41,756 nt of DNA from NCBI GenBank assembly GCA_027081015.1, contig JALWMA010000090.1:1-41756 (forward strand), given 5' to 3'. The stretch comes from Campylobacterales bacterium. GTDB taxonomy: Bacteria; Campylobacterota; Campylobacteria; Campylobacterales; Hydrogenimonadaceae. The position numbers were made by a program, and so were the translations under genes. Under the pieces are notes generated by a model, which was not told where the DNA came from, ran no database searches, and saw only the letters and a list, made by a program, of their open reading frames with translations. Shown here in pieces: positions 23,407-33,259 of this stretch; position 1 is the stretch's first letter; each line of letters starts with the position of its first letter.

Positions 23407-24065
23407 TAGAGGCCAGCGCACTGAAACTCGCCTATCCGAGACACGAGCCCGTAATCAAGAGCGCTACGTTCGAGGTTCGGACCGGAGAGTTCGTATTTGT
23501 GACGGGCGCAAGCGGAAGCGGAAAGTCGACACTGCTGAAATCGATGTACGGCTCCATGCCTCTTTCGGGCGGTGAGCTTCAGGTGGGCGGTATCGACATG
23601 GACTCGATATCGGGCTCCAAACTCTACAAGCTGCGCAGGCATATAGGGATAATATTTCAGGACTACAAACTGATAAGGGAGTGGAGCGTCGAAAAGAACG
23701 TGATGCTGCCGCTCATAATCGCGGGTTTTCCCAAAGATGTCTGCCGCGCACAGGCGCAGAAGCTCCTTACGCACGTGAAGCTTTCGCACAAAAGCGACAA
23801 ATATCCCCCCGAGCTAAGCGGCGGAGAGCAGCAGAGGGTCGCCATGGCCAGGGCTCTCGCGCACAACCCCTTTTTGATCCTGGCCGACGAGCCGACCGGA
23901 AACCTCGACGACTACTCCTCCCAGGTGGTGTGGAACCTTCTGGAGCGTGCGAACGAGGAGCTCGAGACCACCATTCTGGTTGTGACGCACCATATTCCGG
24001 AGATGTTCAGCGCGCACTACCGCCACCTGATGATCGAAAACGGAGTTGTCTATGAGATCCATTAG
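23394..24065 (+). CDS. ftsE: Cell-division ABC-type ATPase FtsE
   Basis: 223 residues: Walker [10 protein letters not shown] near residue 37, the Q-loop [15 protein letters not shown], signature [15 protein letters not shown] and Walker [15 protein letters not shown]. Together with FtsX it transmits ATP-driven changes across the inner membrane to activate wall hydrolysis at the septum. The start ATG at 23394 lies inside the end of trmB (13-base overlap) and the gene overlaps ftsX by 14 bases, so trmB-ftsE-ftsX are translationally coupled. Confidence 0.95.
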   Translation: MRNVIEASALKLAYPRHEPVIKSATFEVRTGEFVFVTGASGSGKSTLLKSMYGSMPLSGGELQVGGIDMDSISGSKLYKLRRHIGIIFQDYKLIREWSVEKNVMLPLIIAGFPKDVCRAQAQKLLTHVKLSHKSDKYPPELSGGEQQRVAMARALAHNPFLILADEPTGNLDDYSSQVVWNLLERANEELETTILVVTHHIPEMFSAHYRHLMIENGVVYEIH

Positions 24066-24864
24066 ACACCATCTCTCCCTGATTCTTCCGCTTTTCGCCA
24101 TCCTCTTCTGTATAGAGTACCTAATGGTCTTCGACCGTATAACGGAGAGTCACGAGAAGAGCCTCAAAGAGAGCTACTCCATCATTCTGGTGGCGGATAG
24201 ATCGGCCAAGCTCTCCGACATCTCCCACCGCGACACCCTGATAGAGAGGGTAGAGAAGATAGATGCCGAAAACGTGCTTCGCAGGATCAAGGCCGACATG
24301 AACCCGGAAAGTGCAGAAAAGATAAGGTCCATCATGCCCCTATTCTTCTCTATAAAACTGAAAAGATATGCCGACGGCGAGAGGATCGAAAGGCTGAGGT
24401 CCGAGCTCATCTCGATACCGGGGGTGCGGGATGTGCACATATTCGAGAAGGTGCACGACAGGCTCTATGCGATGCTGCTGTTCATGAAGATAAGCTTTAC
24501 AGTTTTCAGCGTACTGATAGGCGCCATATCTCTTCTGCTGCTGGTGAAACAGATGACGATATGGCAGTTCGAACATAGGGAGAGGATGCAGATCATGTCA
24601 CTCTTCGGGGCTCCCGTATGGCTGCGCAGCGGAGTTCTATTCAGGCTGGCTGTAGTCGATGCGCTGCTCGCCCTTCTCTTCGTCGTTTCGGCGCTGCTTT
24701 ACCTTGTCAACGACCCCGGTGTGGTCAAGCTTCTTGATGCTGTAGGTGCGACGCCGGAGAGACTTTTTAGATTCGACGATATCACCGTGCTGGCCGGTGT
24801 CTCTTTCGCCATTGCCGTTTTCAGTGCCGGATGGGTGGTACTGCGTTTCAAAGAGGAGCAGTAG
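24052..24864 (+). CDS. ftsX: Cell-division membrane protein FtsX
   Basis: 270 residues with membrane segments at about 9-28, 141-166, 195-220 and 241-263. A periplasmic loop of about 110 residues lies between the first two, the site that contacts EnvC in E. coli. The start is the ATG at 24052, inside the end of ftsE. The sequence is divergent but topology and position immediately after ftsE and before an EnvC-like gene make the call safe. Confidence 0.9.
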   Translation: MRSIRHHLSLILPLFAILFCIEYLMVFDRITESHEKSLKESYSIILVADRSAKLSDISHRDTLIERVEKIDAENVLRRIKADMNPESAEKIRSIMPLFFSIKLKRYADGERIERLRSELISIPGVRDVHIFEKVHDRLYAMLLFMKISFTVFSVLIGAISLLLLVKQMTIWQFEHRERMQIMSLFGAPVWLRSGVLFRLAVVDALLALLFVVSALLYLVNDPGVVKLLDAVGATPERLFRFDDITVLAGVSFAIAVFSAGWVVLRFKEEQ

Positions 24865-24869
24865 CTGGA

Positions 24870-26096
24870 ATGGTTCTGAGACTGCTGCTGCTGATACCGG
24901 CCCTTCTTCTGCTCCCGTCGTTCGGGGCCTCTATCGACACGAAGATAAAAAAGTCTAAACAGAGGCTGGCGAGCACGAAAAGCGCTTACAGCAGTATGGA
25001 CAAGAAGCTGGCGAAGATCGCCAGGCAGATAACGGCCAACAGAAAAAAGCTGCGCGAGCTCGACAAGACCATTGCGAAACTCGATGCGGAGATAGCGGGC
25101 GGCGCCAAACGCTACGCGGAGGGTGAAGCGAGACTCAGAGAGATAAAGAAGCAGCTCAAAAAGCTCGAGCTTACGAAAAAGAGGCAGGAGAAGGAGCTGA
25201 TAGATCTTATGGCCAACCGCTACGTGCTCGGAGAGATAAAGAGGCAGAAGGGCCTGGAGTCGCCCGAAGATGTGGTGGAGAACGAGACTCTCAAGGTGCT
25301 TATAGAGGCCGACAGCGAGCGGCTGAAGAGGATGCAAAAGGAGTACAGGAGTACGCTTTTGCGGAGTGAAAAGCTTGTGGCCGAAGCCGAAAAGATAAAG
25401 GCGATGATAGACGAGCTCGAGGCGAGAAAGGCCAAAGCGGCGAAGGAGAAGAGCAGAAGGAAGGAGCTTCAGGCGAGATTCGAAAAGGAGAAGAGGGAGT
25501 ACCAGGCCAGGCTGCAGAAACTTCAAAACGAGGAGAGGGATCTTAGAAAGACTCTTGCGAGGCTGAATATTCTCAAAAGAGAGAGGGAGAGCAGAAAAAG
25601 AGCTCCGAAGCCGGACAAACGGATCCGAGAGGCGATCGCGTCTGGCGACAAACTCAACGTGCGAACCATCGGTTCATCATACCAGCGCCATGCGGTTGGA
25701 CGATACAGGGGCAAAAAGACGATCTCTCCAGTAGGAAGGGCGAAAGTGGTCAAAAAGTTCGGATCCTACATCGATCCGGTCTACAAGATTAGAATCTTCA
25801 ACGAATCGGTCACCCTCCAGCCGTACAGAAAGAATGCGAAGGTGAAAAATGTGCTGAACGGCCGCGTGGTCTTTGTCAAAGATACGAAGCTGCTCGGCAA
25901 GGTGGTGATTATAGAGCACAAAAACGACCTGCATACAATTTATGCCAAGATGGACAAGATAGCCCCGACCGTCAAAGAGGGGAAGAAGATAAAAAAGGGG
26001 TATGTCATAGGCAGGGTCGACAAGGAGCTGATGTTCGAAGTGACGCAGAAAGAGCGCCATATAAACCCGCTCGACCTAATCACCCTGAAGCGTTGA
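24870..26096 (+). CDS. envC: EnvC-like murein hydrolase activator with degenerate LytM domain
   Basis: 408 residues: signal peptide (about 1-21), a very long coiled coil (about 25-260, rich in Lys, Arg, Glu), then a LytM/M23 domain (about 295-408). Active M23 peptidases need an HxxxD and an HxH motif. Here the first position reads FNESVTL, the second YAKM where YAHL is usual, and the last ELMFEV where HLHFEV is usual, so the zinc ligands are missing. E. coli EnvC is equally inactive and works by activating amidases under FtsEX control. The target is probably the AmiC-like amidase encoded at 31696-33162. The start ATG at 24870 begins the signal peptide. Confidence 0.9.
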   Translation: MVLRLLLLIPALLLLPSFGASIDTKIKKSKQRLASTKSAYSSMDKKLAKIARQITANRKKLRELDKTIAKLDAEIAGGAKRYAEGEARLREIKKQLKKLELTKKRQEKELIDLMANRYVLGEIKRQKGLESPEDVVENETLKVLIEADSERLKRMQKEYRSTLLRSEKLVAEAEKIKAMIDELEARKAKAAKEKSRRKELQARFEKEKREYQARLQKLQNEERDLRKTLARLNILKRERESRKRAPKPDKRIREAIASGDKLNVRTIGSSYQRHAVGRYRGKKTISPVGRAKVVKKFGSYIDPVYKIRIFNESVTLQPYRKNAKVKNVLNGRVVFVKDTKLLGKVVIIEHKNDLHTIYAKMDKIAPTVKEGKKIKKGYVIGRVDKELMFEVTQKERHINPLDLITLKR

Positions 26097-26150
26097 GAGC
26101 GGCTTTCAAACCTCTTGCGGCGATTAGCGTTTAACATATATCTGTTTTAA

Positions 26151-26906
<756 letters not shown>

Positions 26907-26935
26907 CAGGAAAAAATTTATAAGAGGAGAGAAAG

Positions 26936-27148
26936 ATGAGACTTGAAAAGAGAGCAGCGAAAGCTTTGGAGAGAGCAAACTTCAACAGATACCTCCTTTC
27001 GGCCGCCGTCTCGAAGAGGGCGAACGAACTTGCGGCCGGCGCGGAGCCGCTTGTAGATATGGACCTCAAAAAGCATAAGTTTTCCGATATCGCCATCACA
27101 GAGATTGCGGAGGGGTATCTTAAAATCGAGGGTGTGGAAAAGAGTTAA
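26936..27148 (+). CDS. rpoZ: RNA polymerase omega subunit
   Basis: 70 residues. The N-terminal EKRAAKALERANFNRYLLSAAVSKRANELA matches the RpoZ helix that clamps the beta-prime C-terminus. AGAGGAGAG precedes the ATG. It is 29 bases after pyrH and 9 bases before the (p)ppGpp enzyme gene. The rpoZ-spoT linkage is widespread, and in E. coli omega forms part of ppGpp site 1 on the polymerase. Confidence 0.95.
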   Translation: MRLEKRAAKALERANFNRYLLSAAVSKRANELAAGAEPLVDMDLKKHKFSDIAITEIAEGYLKIEGVEKS

Positions 27149-27157
27149 GGCCTTTAT

Positions 27158-29314
27158 GTGCAGCCGTCAATAGAGCCGCTGCTTCAGAAGATCCGTTCGA
27201 TCCGGACGGTCTCCGAGGCGCAGTCGCTCCTTTTCGAGACGATATCCCCTACCCAGAAGATAACAGATGCGCTCGCATTCGCCAAAGAGGCGCACGAGGG
27301 GCAGCTCAGAAAGAGCGGTGACCCATATATCGTCCATCCGATACTCGTAGCGGCGATAACCGCTTCGATAAGCTCCGACGAGACGATGGTACTGGCCGCG
27401 ATCCTGCACGATGTGGTCGAAGATACATCTTACGGCATAGATGATATCAAGAGCCGTTTCGGGGAGGATGTGGCCCACCTGGTCGAAGGGTTGACGAAGA
27501 TCGTGGAGATCAGAGACAGCGAGCTGGTCCCTTCGACGTCGGACGAAAAGCTGGTGACATCCGCGCTCAGTTTCCGAAAGATGCTTATATGTTCGATAGA
27601 GGATGTGCGCGTACTCGTCATAAAGCTGTGCGACCGCCTGCACAATATGCTCACGCTCGACGCCCTCTCCCCGGCAAAGCGCCACCGCATAGCGGAAGAG
27701 ACGCTGGTGGTCTACGCTCCGATAGCGCATAGGCTGGGGATAGCGGCACTCAAAAACAAGCTCGAAGATCTGAGCTTCTACTACCTCTTTCCGAAAGAGT
27801 ACGAGAAGATAGACGATTACATCACGTCGCACAGCCAGGACTTCCAGATAAGGCTCAATACATTCATCTCGAAAGTCAAGACCCTGATGCTGCACAACGG
27901 CTTCAAATCGGACAGTTTCGAAATCTTCGGCCGGGTCAAACACTACTACTCCATATATCTCAAGATGCAGAGAAAAGGGATCTCCATCGACGAGATACTC
28001 GACCTGCTGGCGATCAGGATACTCGTCAGAGAGCCCATAGAGTGCTACCGCTCCCTCGGTATTCTGCACCTGAACTTCAAGCCGCTGATAGCGCGTTTCA
28101 AAGATTATGTGGCGCTTCCGAAGGAGAACGGCTACCAGACCCTTCACACGACGGTATTCGACGATACGTCGATCATAGAGGCGCAGGTCAGGACGTTCGA
28201 GATGCACAAAACGGCCGAGTACGGGATAGCCGCCCACTGGAAGTACAAGCAGGGCGACACTACGATAAATATGGAGTGGCTCAAGAACCTGCAGTATCAG
28301 AACGAATCGATAGAGGAGTTCTACGAACTCGTCAAAAACGACCTCTACAGCGAGGATATTAGCGTCTTTACCCCGGGCGGGGACCAGATAACCCTTCCGC
28401 GCGGCGCAACGGTGCTCGATTTCGCGTATGCCGTACACTCGCAGGTCGGAGAGCGTGCGAAGGCAGCCCTGGTAAACAAGCGGCCCGCTTCGCTGCTGAG
28501 CGAACTCAAAAACGGGGACCTGGTACGGATCATCACCGCAGAGGAGCCGATATACCACTGCACATGGATAGATGCGGTGAAGACATCGAGGGCCAAGAGC
28601 CACATGAGGACGCGCTGCAACAAGAAGCGCAAAGAGATCGACAGTATGAGCGCCATAAACATACTCTCTGCGACACTCGGAATAGGAACGCAGGAGGTTA
28701 GGGAGTGGATTTCGGCCCAATCTTTCGCAGACCAGTTATACAGGATTCCGAGGGATCTGAGCTTCTACAAAGAGGTTCTGCACAGGTATGTGGCGGACAA
28801 GCGCAAGAGGTCGATCCTTCCGTCTATACTTCAGCGGCCGCAAAGAAAGCTGAAGCTCTACAACTTCGAAAACTTCACGGTCTACTCTACGGATAGTGTG
28901 TCGAGTGTGGAGTTCGACTACTGCTGCCACCCGAAGCGCGGAGACCCGATAGCCGCTTTCAAAATGGGCAGCAAGGCGGTGGTACACCACAAATTCTGCG
29001 AAAAGGCGAACGCCCTGATAGAGAAGGGCGCTCCGATGCTCTTCGTGGAGTGGAGGGAGAGGAGGCTTCAGAGGTACCGCCTGCTGGTCACCCTCAAAGA
29101 CGAAAAGGGGGCACTGGCCAAGCTTCTGGCCTATCTTGCGAAGATAGAGTGCAACATAATCTCCATAAAGCTCGGAGAGGGGACTTCGCAGAGCAACCTC
29201 TGCGAAGTGATCTTCGAGAGCAAAGATCACGACCAGGTACACCTCAAGGAGCTTCTCGAGAGGAAGTTCAAGGTGATAGAGCTTGTGAGTGTGACGGATG
29301 CGTACAAACAGTGA
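27158..29314 (+). CDS. spoT: Bifunctional (p)ppGpp synthetase/hydrolase (Rel/SpoT)
   Basis: 718 residues with GTG start (27158) and TAAGG seven bases upstream. The N-terminal HD hydrolase domain has HPILVAA and the intact metal motif AAILHDVVEDT. The synthetase domain follows (FGRVKHYYSIYLKMQRKG, and IARFKDYVALPKENGYQTLHTTV near residue 305). Then come a TGS domain (SVFTPGGDQITLPRGATVLDFAYAVH) and a C-terminal ACT domain (about 640-715). Both active sites look intact, as expected for a single long RSH enzyme that handles the stringent response. Confidence 0.96.
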   Translation: MQPSIEPLLQKIRSIRTVSEAQSLLFETISPTQKITDALAFAKEAHEGQLRKSGDPYIVHPILVAAITASISSDETMVLAAILHDVVEDTSYGIDDIKSRFGEDVAHLVEGLTKIVEIRDSELVPSTSDEKLVTSALSFRKMLICSIEDVRVLVIKLCDRLHNMLTLDALSPAKRHRIAEETLVVYAPIAHRLGIAALKNKLEDLSFYYLFPKEYEKIDDYITSHSQDFQIRLNTFISKVKTLMLHNGFKSDSFEIFGRVKHYYSIYLKMQRKGISIDEILDLLAIRILVREPIECYRSLGILHLNFKPLIARFKDYVALPKENGYQTLHTTVFDDTSIIEAQVRTFEMHKTAEYGIAAHWKYKQGDTTINMEWLKNLQYQNESIEEFYELVKNDLYSEDISVFTPGGDQITLPRGATVLDFAYAVHSQVGERAKAALVNKRPASLLSELKNGDLVRIITAEEPIYHCTWIDAVKTSRAKSHMRTRCNKKRKEIDSMSAINILSATLGIGTQEVREWISAQSFADQLYRIPRDLSFYKEVLHRYVADKRKRSILPSILQRPQRKLKLYNFENFTVYSTDSVSSVEFDYCCHPKRGDPIAAFKMGSKAVVHHKFCEKANALIEKGAPMLFVEWRERRLQRYRLLVTLKDEKGALAKLLAYLAKIECNIISIKLGEGTSQSNLCEVIFESKDHDQVHLKELLERKFKVIELVSVTDAYKQ

Positions 29315-29402
29315 GAGGGCGGCAGCGTTTGCGGGTTACGCATAAAAGCCGGCCCCTGCGCCCGCTACGTAAAATATAACTAAGATAGAGGATACGGCAG
29401 AC

Positions 29403-30602
29403 ATGGTTGAAGAGGCTTTGAATGAGATAAGGCGCGGAGCCGCCGAGATTATTACGGAAGATCAGATCGAGTCGCTGGTTCGCGGCTATTACGAAAAGGG
29501 CGAACCGTACTACGTGAAGGCCGGTTTCGACCCGACCGCGCCCGACCTGCACCTGGGCCATACGGTACTGCTTCAGAAGCTGGCCACTTTCCAGAAGTAC
29601 GGGGCGATAGTACAGTTTCTGATAGGCGACTTCACCGGAATGATAGGGGACCCTACCGGCAAGAGTCAGACGAGAAAGAAGCTGAGCCGTGAAGAGGTCA
29701 AAGAGAATGCCAAAAGCTACGAAGAGCAGGTTTTCAAGATTCTGGATCCGGAAAGGACCGTCGTCGTCTTCAACAGTGAGTGGCTGGGCAGGCTCACCAG
29801 TTACGAGATGATCGAGCTCGCGTCGAAGAGAACCGTTGCCAGAATGCTCGAGCGCGACGACTTCGAAAAGCGATTCAAGAGCGGGCAGGATATCTCCCTT
29901 TACGAGTTTTTCTACCCGCTCTTTCAGGGGTACGACAGCGTGGTTTTAAAGAGCGATATCGAGATTGGCGGGACGGACCAGAAGTTCAATCTGCTCATGG
30001 GGCGCCACCTGCAGCGCGCCTACGGTGTGGGAAAAGAGCAGGTGGTGCTGATGATGCCGATACTCGAAGGGCTCGACGGCGTACAGAAGATGAGCAAGTC
30101 GCTGGGCAACTTCATAGGCGTAGCGGAGGAGCCGAACGTGATGTTCGCGAAGCTGATGAGCATAAGCGACGACCTGATGTGGCGCTACTACGAGCTCCTT
30201 AGCTCCCGTCCGCTCACCGAGATCGCGCGGATGAAGGAGGATACGGCAAGCGGAAAACTGCACCCGAAAAGGGCCAAAGAGATGCTGGCCGAAGAGATAG
30301 TGGAGCGTTTTCACGACAGGGAGTCCGCGCTTTCGGCCTGCGAAGAGTTCAACAAGGTCTTCAGGCAGAAAGATATTCCTACCGAAATGCCCGAGTACGA
30401 AATGGAGGGTCCGGTATGGATAGCGAAGGCGCTTGTAGAGGCGAAGCTCGAGCCCTCCACATCCCAGGCCAGACGCGATCTGCAGGCGGGTGCGGTAAGG
30501 ATCGACCGGCAGAAGGTGAGTGACAAAGACTTGCATTTGGAAGCGGGAGAGTATATACTTCAGGTAGGAAAGAAAAAATTTGCAAGAGTGAAGGTGAAGT
30601 AG
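29403..30602 (+). CDS. tyrS: Tyrosyl-tRNA synthetase
   Basis: 399-residue class I synthetase. The HIGH-type motif is HLGH in [15 protein letters not shown] near residue 50, the tyrosine-site stretch is [16 protein letters not shown], and KMSKS is present in [12 protein letters not shown]-terminal S4 domain (about 335-399) binds tRNA. It lies 88 bases after spoT, and its TAG stop shares one base with the GTG start of the next gene. Confidence 0.97.
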   Translation: MVEEALNEIRRGAAEIITEDQIESLVRGYYEKGEPYYVKAGFDPTAPDLHLGHTVLLQKLATFQKYGAIVQFLIGDFTGMIGDPTGKSQTRKKLSREEVKENAKSYEEQVFKILDPERTVVVFNSEWLGRLTSYEMIELASKRTVARMLERDDFEKRFKSGQDISLYEFFYPLFQGYDSVVLKSDIEIGGTDQKFNLLMGRHLQRAYGVGKEQVVLMMPILEGLDGVQKMSKSLGNFIGVAEEPNVMFAKLMSISDDLMWRYYELLSSRPLTEIARMKEDTASGKLHPKRAKEMLAEEIVERFHDRESALSACEEFNKVFRQKDIPTEMPEYEMEGPVWIAKALVEAKLEPSTSQARRDLQAGAVRIDRQKVSDKDLHLEAGEYILQVGKKKFARVKVK

Positions 30603-31693
30603 TGGAGTTGAAACCTGTAAAAATCGGAAAGTATACACTTAAATATCCGATCATCCAGGGCGGCATGGGGGTAGGTATAAGCTGGGACCGGTTGGCCGGC
30701 CATGTGAGCCTCGAAGGGGGGCTCGGTGTCATTAGCAGCGTCGGTACCGGCTATTACGAAAACAGGGCGTATGCCGAAAAGCTGGTGGCGCAGCGGCCGC
30801 TCGAGGTTGAAAACTTCTACTCCAAAAGAGCTCTCGAGAAGATCTTCGAAAATGCGCGCAAAATCTGCGGCGACGCACCGCTGGCGAGCAATGTTCTCTA
30901 TGCGATCAACGACTACGGGCGGGTCGTGGAGGATTCGTGCGAGGCGGGTGCGAACATCATCATAACGGGTGCCGGGCTCCCTACCAATATGCCGGAGTTC
31001 ACCGCCGATTTCCCGGATGTGGCACTCGTTCCCATAGTCTCTTCACCGAAAGCCCTGCGCCTGATCTGCCGCCGCTGGGAGAAGCGGTACGGCAAAGTTC
31101 CCGATGCGGTGATACTCGAAGGGCCGCTTAGCGGCGGGCACCAGGGGTTTACCTACGAGCAGTGCATGATGGAGGAGTACCAGCTCGAGAACCTGATAGG
31201 CCCGGTAGTGGAAGAGGCGGCCGAGTGGGGCGGTATTCCGGTCTTCGCGGCGGGAGGAATCTGGGATAAGAGAGATATAGAGAGGTGCATAGAGCTGGGT
31301 GCGAGCGGCGTACAGATGGGTACACGTTTCATCGGGACGCACGAGTGCGACGCGCACAGCAACTTCAAAGAGATCCTTTTAAAAGCGAAAAAGGAGGATA
31401 TACTCCTGCTCAAATCTCCCGTGGGCTATCCGGCGAGAGGAGTAAAGACCAACCTGATAGATCTTGTGCAAAAGAGAGAGGGGCCGGCGATCAAGTGTAT
31501 AAGCAACTGTGTCGCTCCGTGCAAACGCGGGGTGGAGGCGAAAGAGGTGGGCTACTGCATCGCCGACAGACTCAGCGACGCCTATATGGGCGACAAAGAG
31601 CTCGGCCTCTTTTTCAGCGGTTCTAACGGGTACAGGATAGAAGAGATCATATCCGTCAAAGAGTTGATGCACAAACTTGTCCACGGAGAGTAA
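30602..31693 (+). CDS. Nitronate monooxygenase/FabK-type FMN oxidoreductase
   Basis: 363-residue TIM-barrel flavoprotein. Family segments: YPIIQGGMGVGIS at the N-terminus (FMN loop), ASNVLYAINDYGR, NIIITGAGLPTNMP, GPLSGGHQG and VFAAGGIWDKRDI, then the phosphate-binding GASGVQMGTRFIGTHE. Near the C-terminus four cysteines (KCISNC-VAPC and GYCIADR) could bind a metal or cluster; similar cysteines occur in this COG2070 subfamily. The substrate is unresolved: nitronate monooxygenase and enoyl-ACP reductase share this fold. The start is GTG, overlapping the tyrS stop by one base, with AAGGTGA upstream. Confidence 0.88.
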   Translation: MELKPVKIGKYTLKYPIIQGGMGVGISWDRLAGHVSLEGGLGVISSVGTGYYENRAYAEKLVAQRPLEVENFYSKRALEKIFENARKICGDAPLASNVLYAINDYGRVVEDSCEAGANIIITGAGLPTNMPEFTADFPDVALVPIVSSPKALRLICRRWEKRYGKVPDAVILEGPLSGGHQGFTYEQCMMEEYQLENLIGPVVEEAAEWGGIPVFAAGGIWDKRDIERCIELGASGVQMGTRFIGTHECDAHSNFKEILLKAKKEDILLLKSPVGYPARGVKTNLIDLVQKREGPAIKCISNCVAPCKRGVEAKEVGYCIADRLSDAYMGDKELGLFFSGSNGYRIEEIISVKELMHKLVHGE

Positions 31694-31695
31694 CC

Positions 31696-33162
31696 ATAAG
31701 CCGCATAGCTCTCTTTCTTGCTCTCTTCCTCTTTGTCGTATCCCTTTCGGCTTCGGAGATCTCCGAGCGTCTGAAAAGCGCCTCCGAAGCGATCTCTTCC
31801 GACTCCAAATCGGTTGTCTGGAAGGGTTACCACGAATATCAGTCGATCTATATGAAGGCGCTGCTCGAACGGAACAAGAGAGTGCAGATAGAGGCGCTGA
31901 AGGGTCTGATAAAAGCTTCCGGGGTACTCGGACTCGATCCCGCCAGGTACGAAAACGCCCTAAAGGCTGTAACCCCGCGGCAAACAGCGAAAAAAGTCTC
32001 CGAAAAAGGTACGAAATCTTCCACGAAACCTTCCGCTTCCGTAGAGAGGCGCCCGCCCGCCTCAAAAGTTTCGAAAAGAGCGAAACTTTTGAAATCGAAG
32101 GTCGAAAAGGGAAGGCTGGTTCTGCAGTTCGACAGGCGGGTAGAGAGAGGGTCGATAAAACACTTCATACTCGAGCGTAAAGGGAGGATCCTTTATGTAT
32201 TCGACTTCAAAAATGCCGCAATCCCCTTCTCTATAAAACGCTACAGGGGCGAAAGCTTCAAAGAGATCAGGATCGCACAGTTCGATCCGAAGAGGGTCAG
32301 GGTCGTTATAGAGACTCTCAAAGCGTACAAACCGAAGCTGACCACAGCGGATAAAACCGTGACGGTAACCCTGCCCGGATATTCGAAAAAAGTTAAGGGA
32401 GGAGGTGCGAAAAAAGCATCTTCCAAAAGCCCGTCCACAGCCGCGGTTCAGGCTGCTTACGGTGCCTCGTTTGGAAAAAACAGCTATACGGTGGTTATCG
32501 ACCCGGGTCACGGCGGCAAGGATGCAGGAGCAATAGGATACAAAAAGAGGAGAGAGAAAGATGCGGTACTGGCTGTCGCGAAACGCCTGAAGAGGGTGTT
32601 GGAGAAAAGGGGCTTCCGGGTATACCTGACGCGCAGCAGGGATGTTTTTGTACCGTTGAAAAAGAGGACCAAATTCGCAAACCGGAAGAATGCGGACTTT
32701 TTCATATCTATCCATGCTAACGCGGCACCGAAGGGAGGAAGCAGATATAAGAGCAAAGGAATCGAGACATATTTTCTTTCATGGTCACGAAGCGGGCGAG
32801 CAAAGAGAGTGGCCGAACTGGAGAATAGAGCCGATTTTAGCAATAAAAATTTCTATACAAAAAATACCTACCTAAACAGTCTGAACAGGGAAAAGATTAT
32901 TGAATCTAATAAGCTTGCCATAGATTTGCAGAGACAGATATTGGCTTCCTTGAAAAAAAAATATAGAGGTGTTGTGGAAAATGGTGTACGTGACGGACCG
33001 TTTTGGGTCCTTGTGGGTGCCCAGATGCCGGCAGTTTTGATAGAGATAGGCTACATCACCCACCCCACCGAGGGGCCGAGGCTCTTCAACCCAAACTACC
33101 AGAACCTTTTGGCCGAAGGTATCGCCAACGGGATCGAGAGTTATATTTATCATAGTCGATAG
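31696..33162 (+). CDS. amiC: N-acetylmuramoyl-L-alanine amidase (AmiC-like), apparent AUA start
   Basis: About 488 residues. The frame is open from 31627, and 31702-31755 encodes a good signal peptide core (RIALFLALFLFVVSLSAS), yet no ATG, GTG or TTG lies ahead of it in frame. The only plausible initiator is ATA at 31696, seven bases after GGAG; the first in-frame ATG (31852) would discard the signal peptide. An AMIN-like beta domain covers about 134-235. The zinc amidase domain follows (about 263-485), with VIDPGHGG, the REKD glutamate, FISIHANA and VLIEIGYIT supplying the metal and catalytic residues. It cuts the stem-peptide amide in the periplasm for daughter-cell separation and is the likely partner of FtsEX-EnvC. 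G+C drops sharply at about 32821-32940. The stop lies in a heptamer array. Confidence 0.88.
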   Translation: MSRIALFLALFLFVVSLSASEISERLKSASEAISSDSKSVVWKGYHEYQSIYMKALLERNKRVQIEALKGLIKASGVLGLDPARYENALKAVTPRQTAKKVSEKGTKSSTKPSASVERRPPASKVSKRAKLLKSKVEKGRLVLQFDRRVERGSIKHFILERKGRILYVFDFKNAAIPFSIKRYRGESFKEIRIAQFDPKRVRVVIETLKAYKPKLTTADKTVTVTLPGYSKKVKGGGAKKASSKSPSTAAVQAAYGASFGKNSYTVVIDPGHGGKDAGAIGYKKRREKDAVLAVAKRLKRVLEKRGFRVYLTRSRDVFVPLKKRTKFANRKNADFFISIHANAAPKGGSRYKSKGIETYFLSWSRSGRAKRVAELENRADFSNKNFYTKNTYLNSLNREKIIESNKLAIDLQRQILASLKKKYRGVVENGVRDGPFWVLVGAQMPAVLIEIGYITHPTEGPRLFNPNYQNLLAEGIANGIESYIYHSR

Positions 33163-33231
33163 TTGATGGTCGATGGTCGTTGGTCGTTGGTTGATGGGTT
33201 TTTGGTTTTTGGTTTTTGGTTTTGGGTTTGG
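33154..33231. repeat. Degenerate heptanucleotide tandem repeat (about 11 units)
   Basis: Units AGTCGAT, AGTTGAT, GGTCGAT, GGTCGTT (twice), GGTTGAT, then after one extra G three exact GGTTTTT units, GGTTTTG and GGTTTGG. The period is seven throughout. The first unit contains the last amidase codons and its boundary makes the TAG stop. It fills the space between the convergent amidase and ppa genes. Confidence 0.8.
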
Positions 33232-33235
33232 CCAC

Positions 33236-33259
33236 CGCCCTTGCGGGCGAGGTCTTTTT
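33236..33259 (+). terminator. Terminator of the amidase transcript
   Basis: CGCCC (33236-33240) and GGGCG (33245-33249) form a short stem with TTGC loop, followed by AGGTCTTTTTA on the plus strand. The T-run touches the ppa stop codon on the other strand. Confidence 0.5.

Noticed and set aside
27167-28720. Minus-strand open frame opposite spoT (517 codons)
   Set aside because: Very long but opposite an intact RSH enzyme with all motifs; a codon-bias artefact.
33154-33231. CRISPR-like array
   Set aside because: Units are only seven bases with no spacers and no cas genes; it is a simple tandem repeat.
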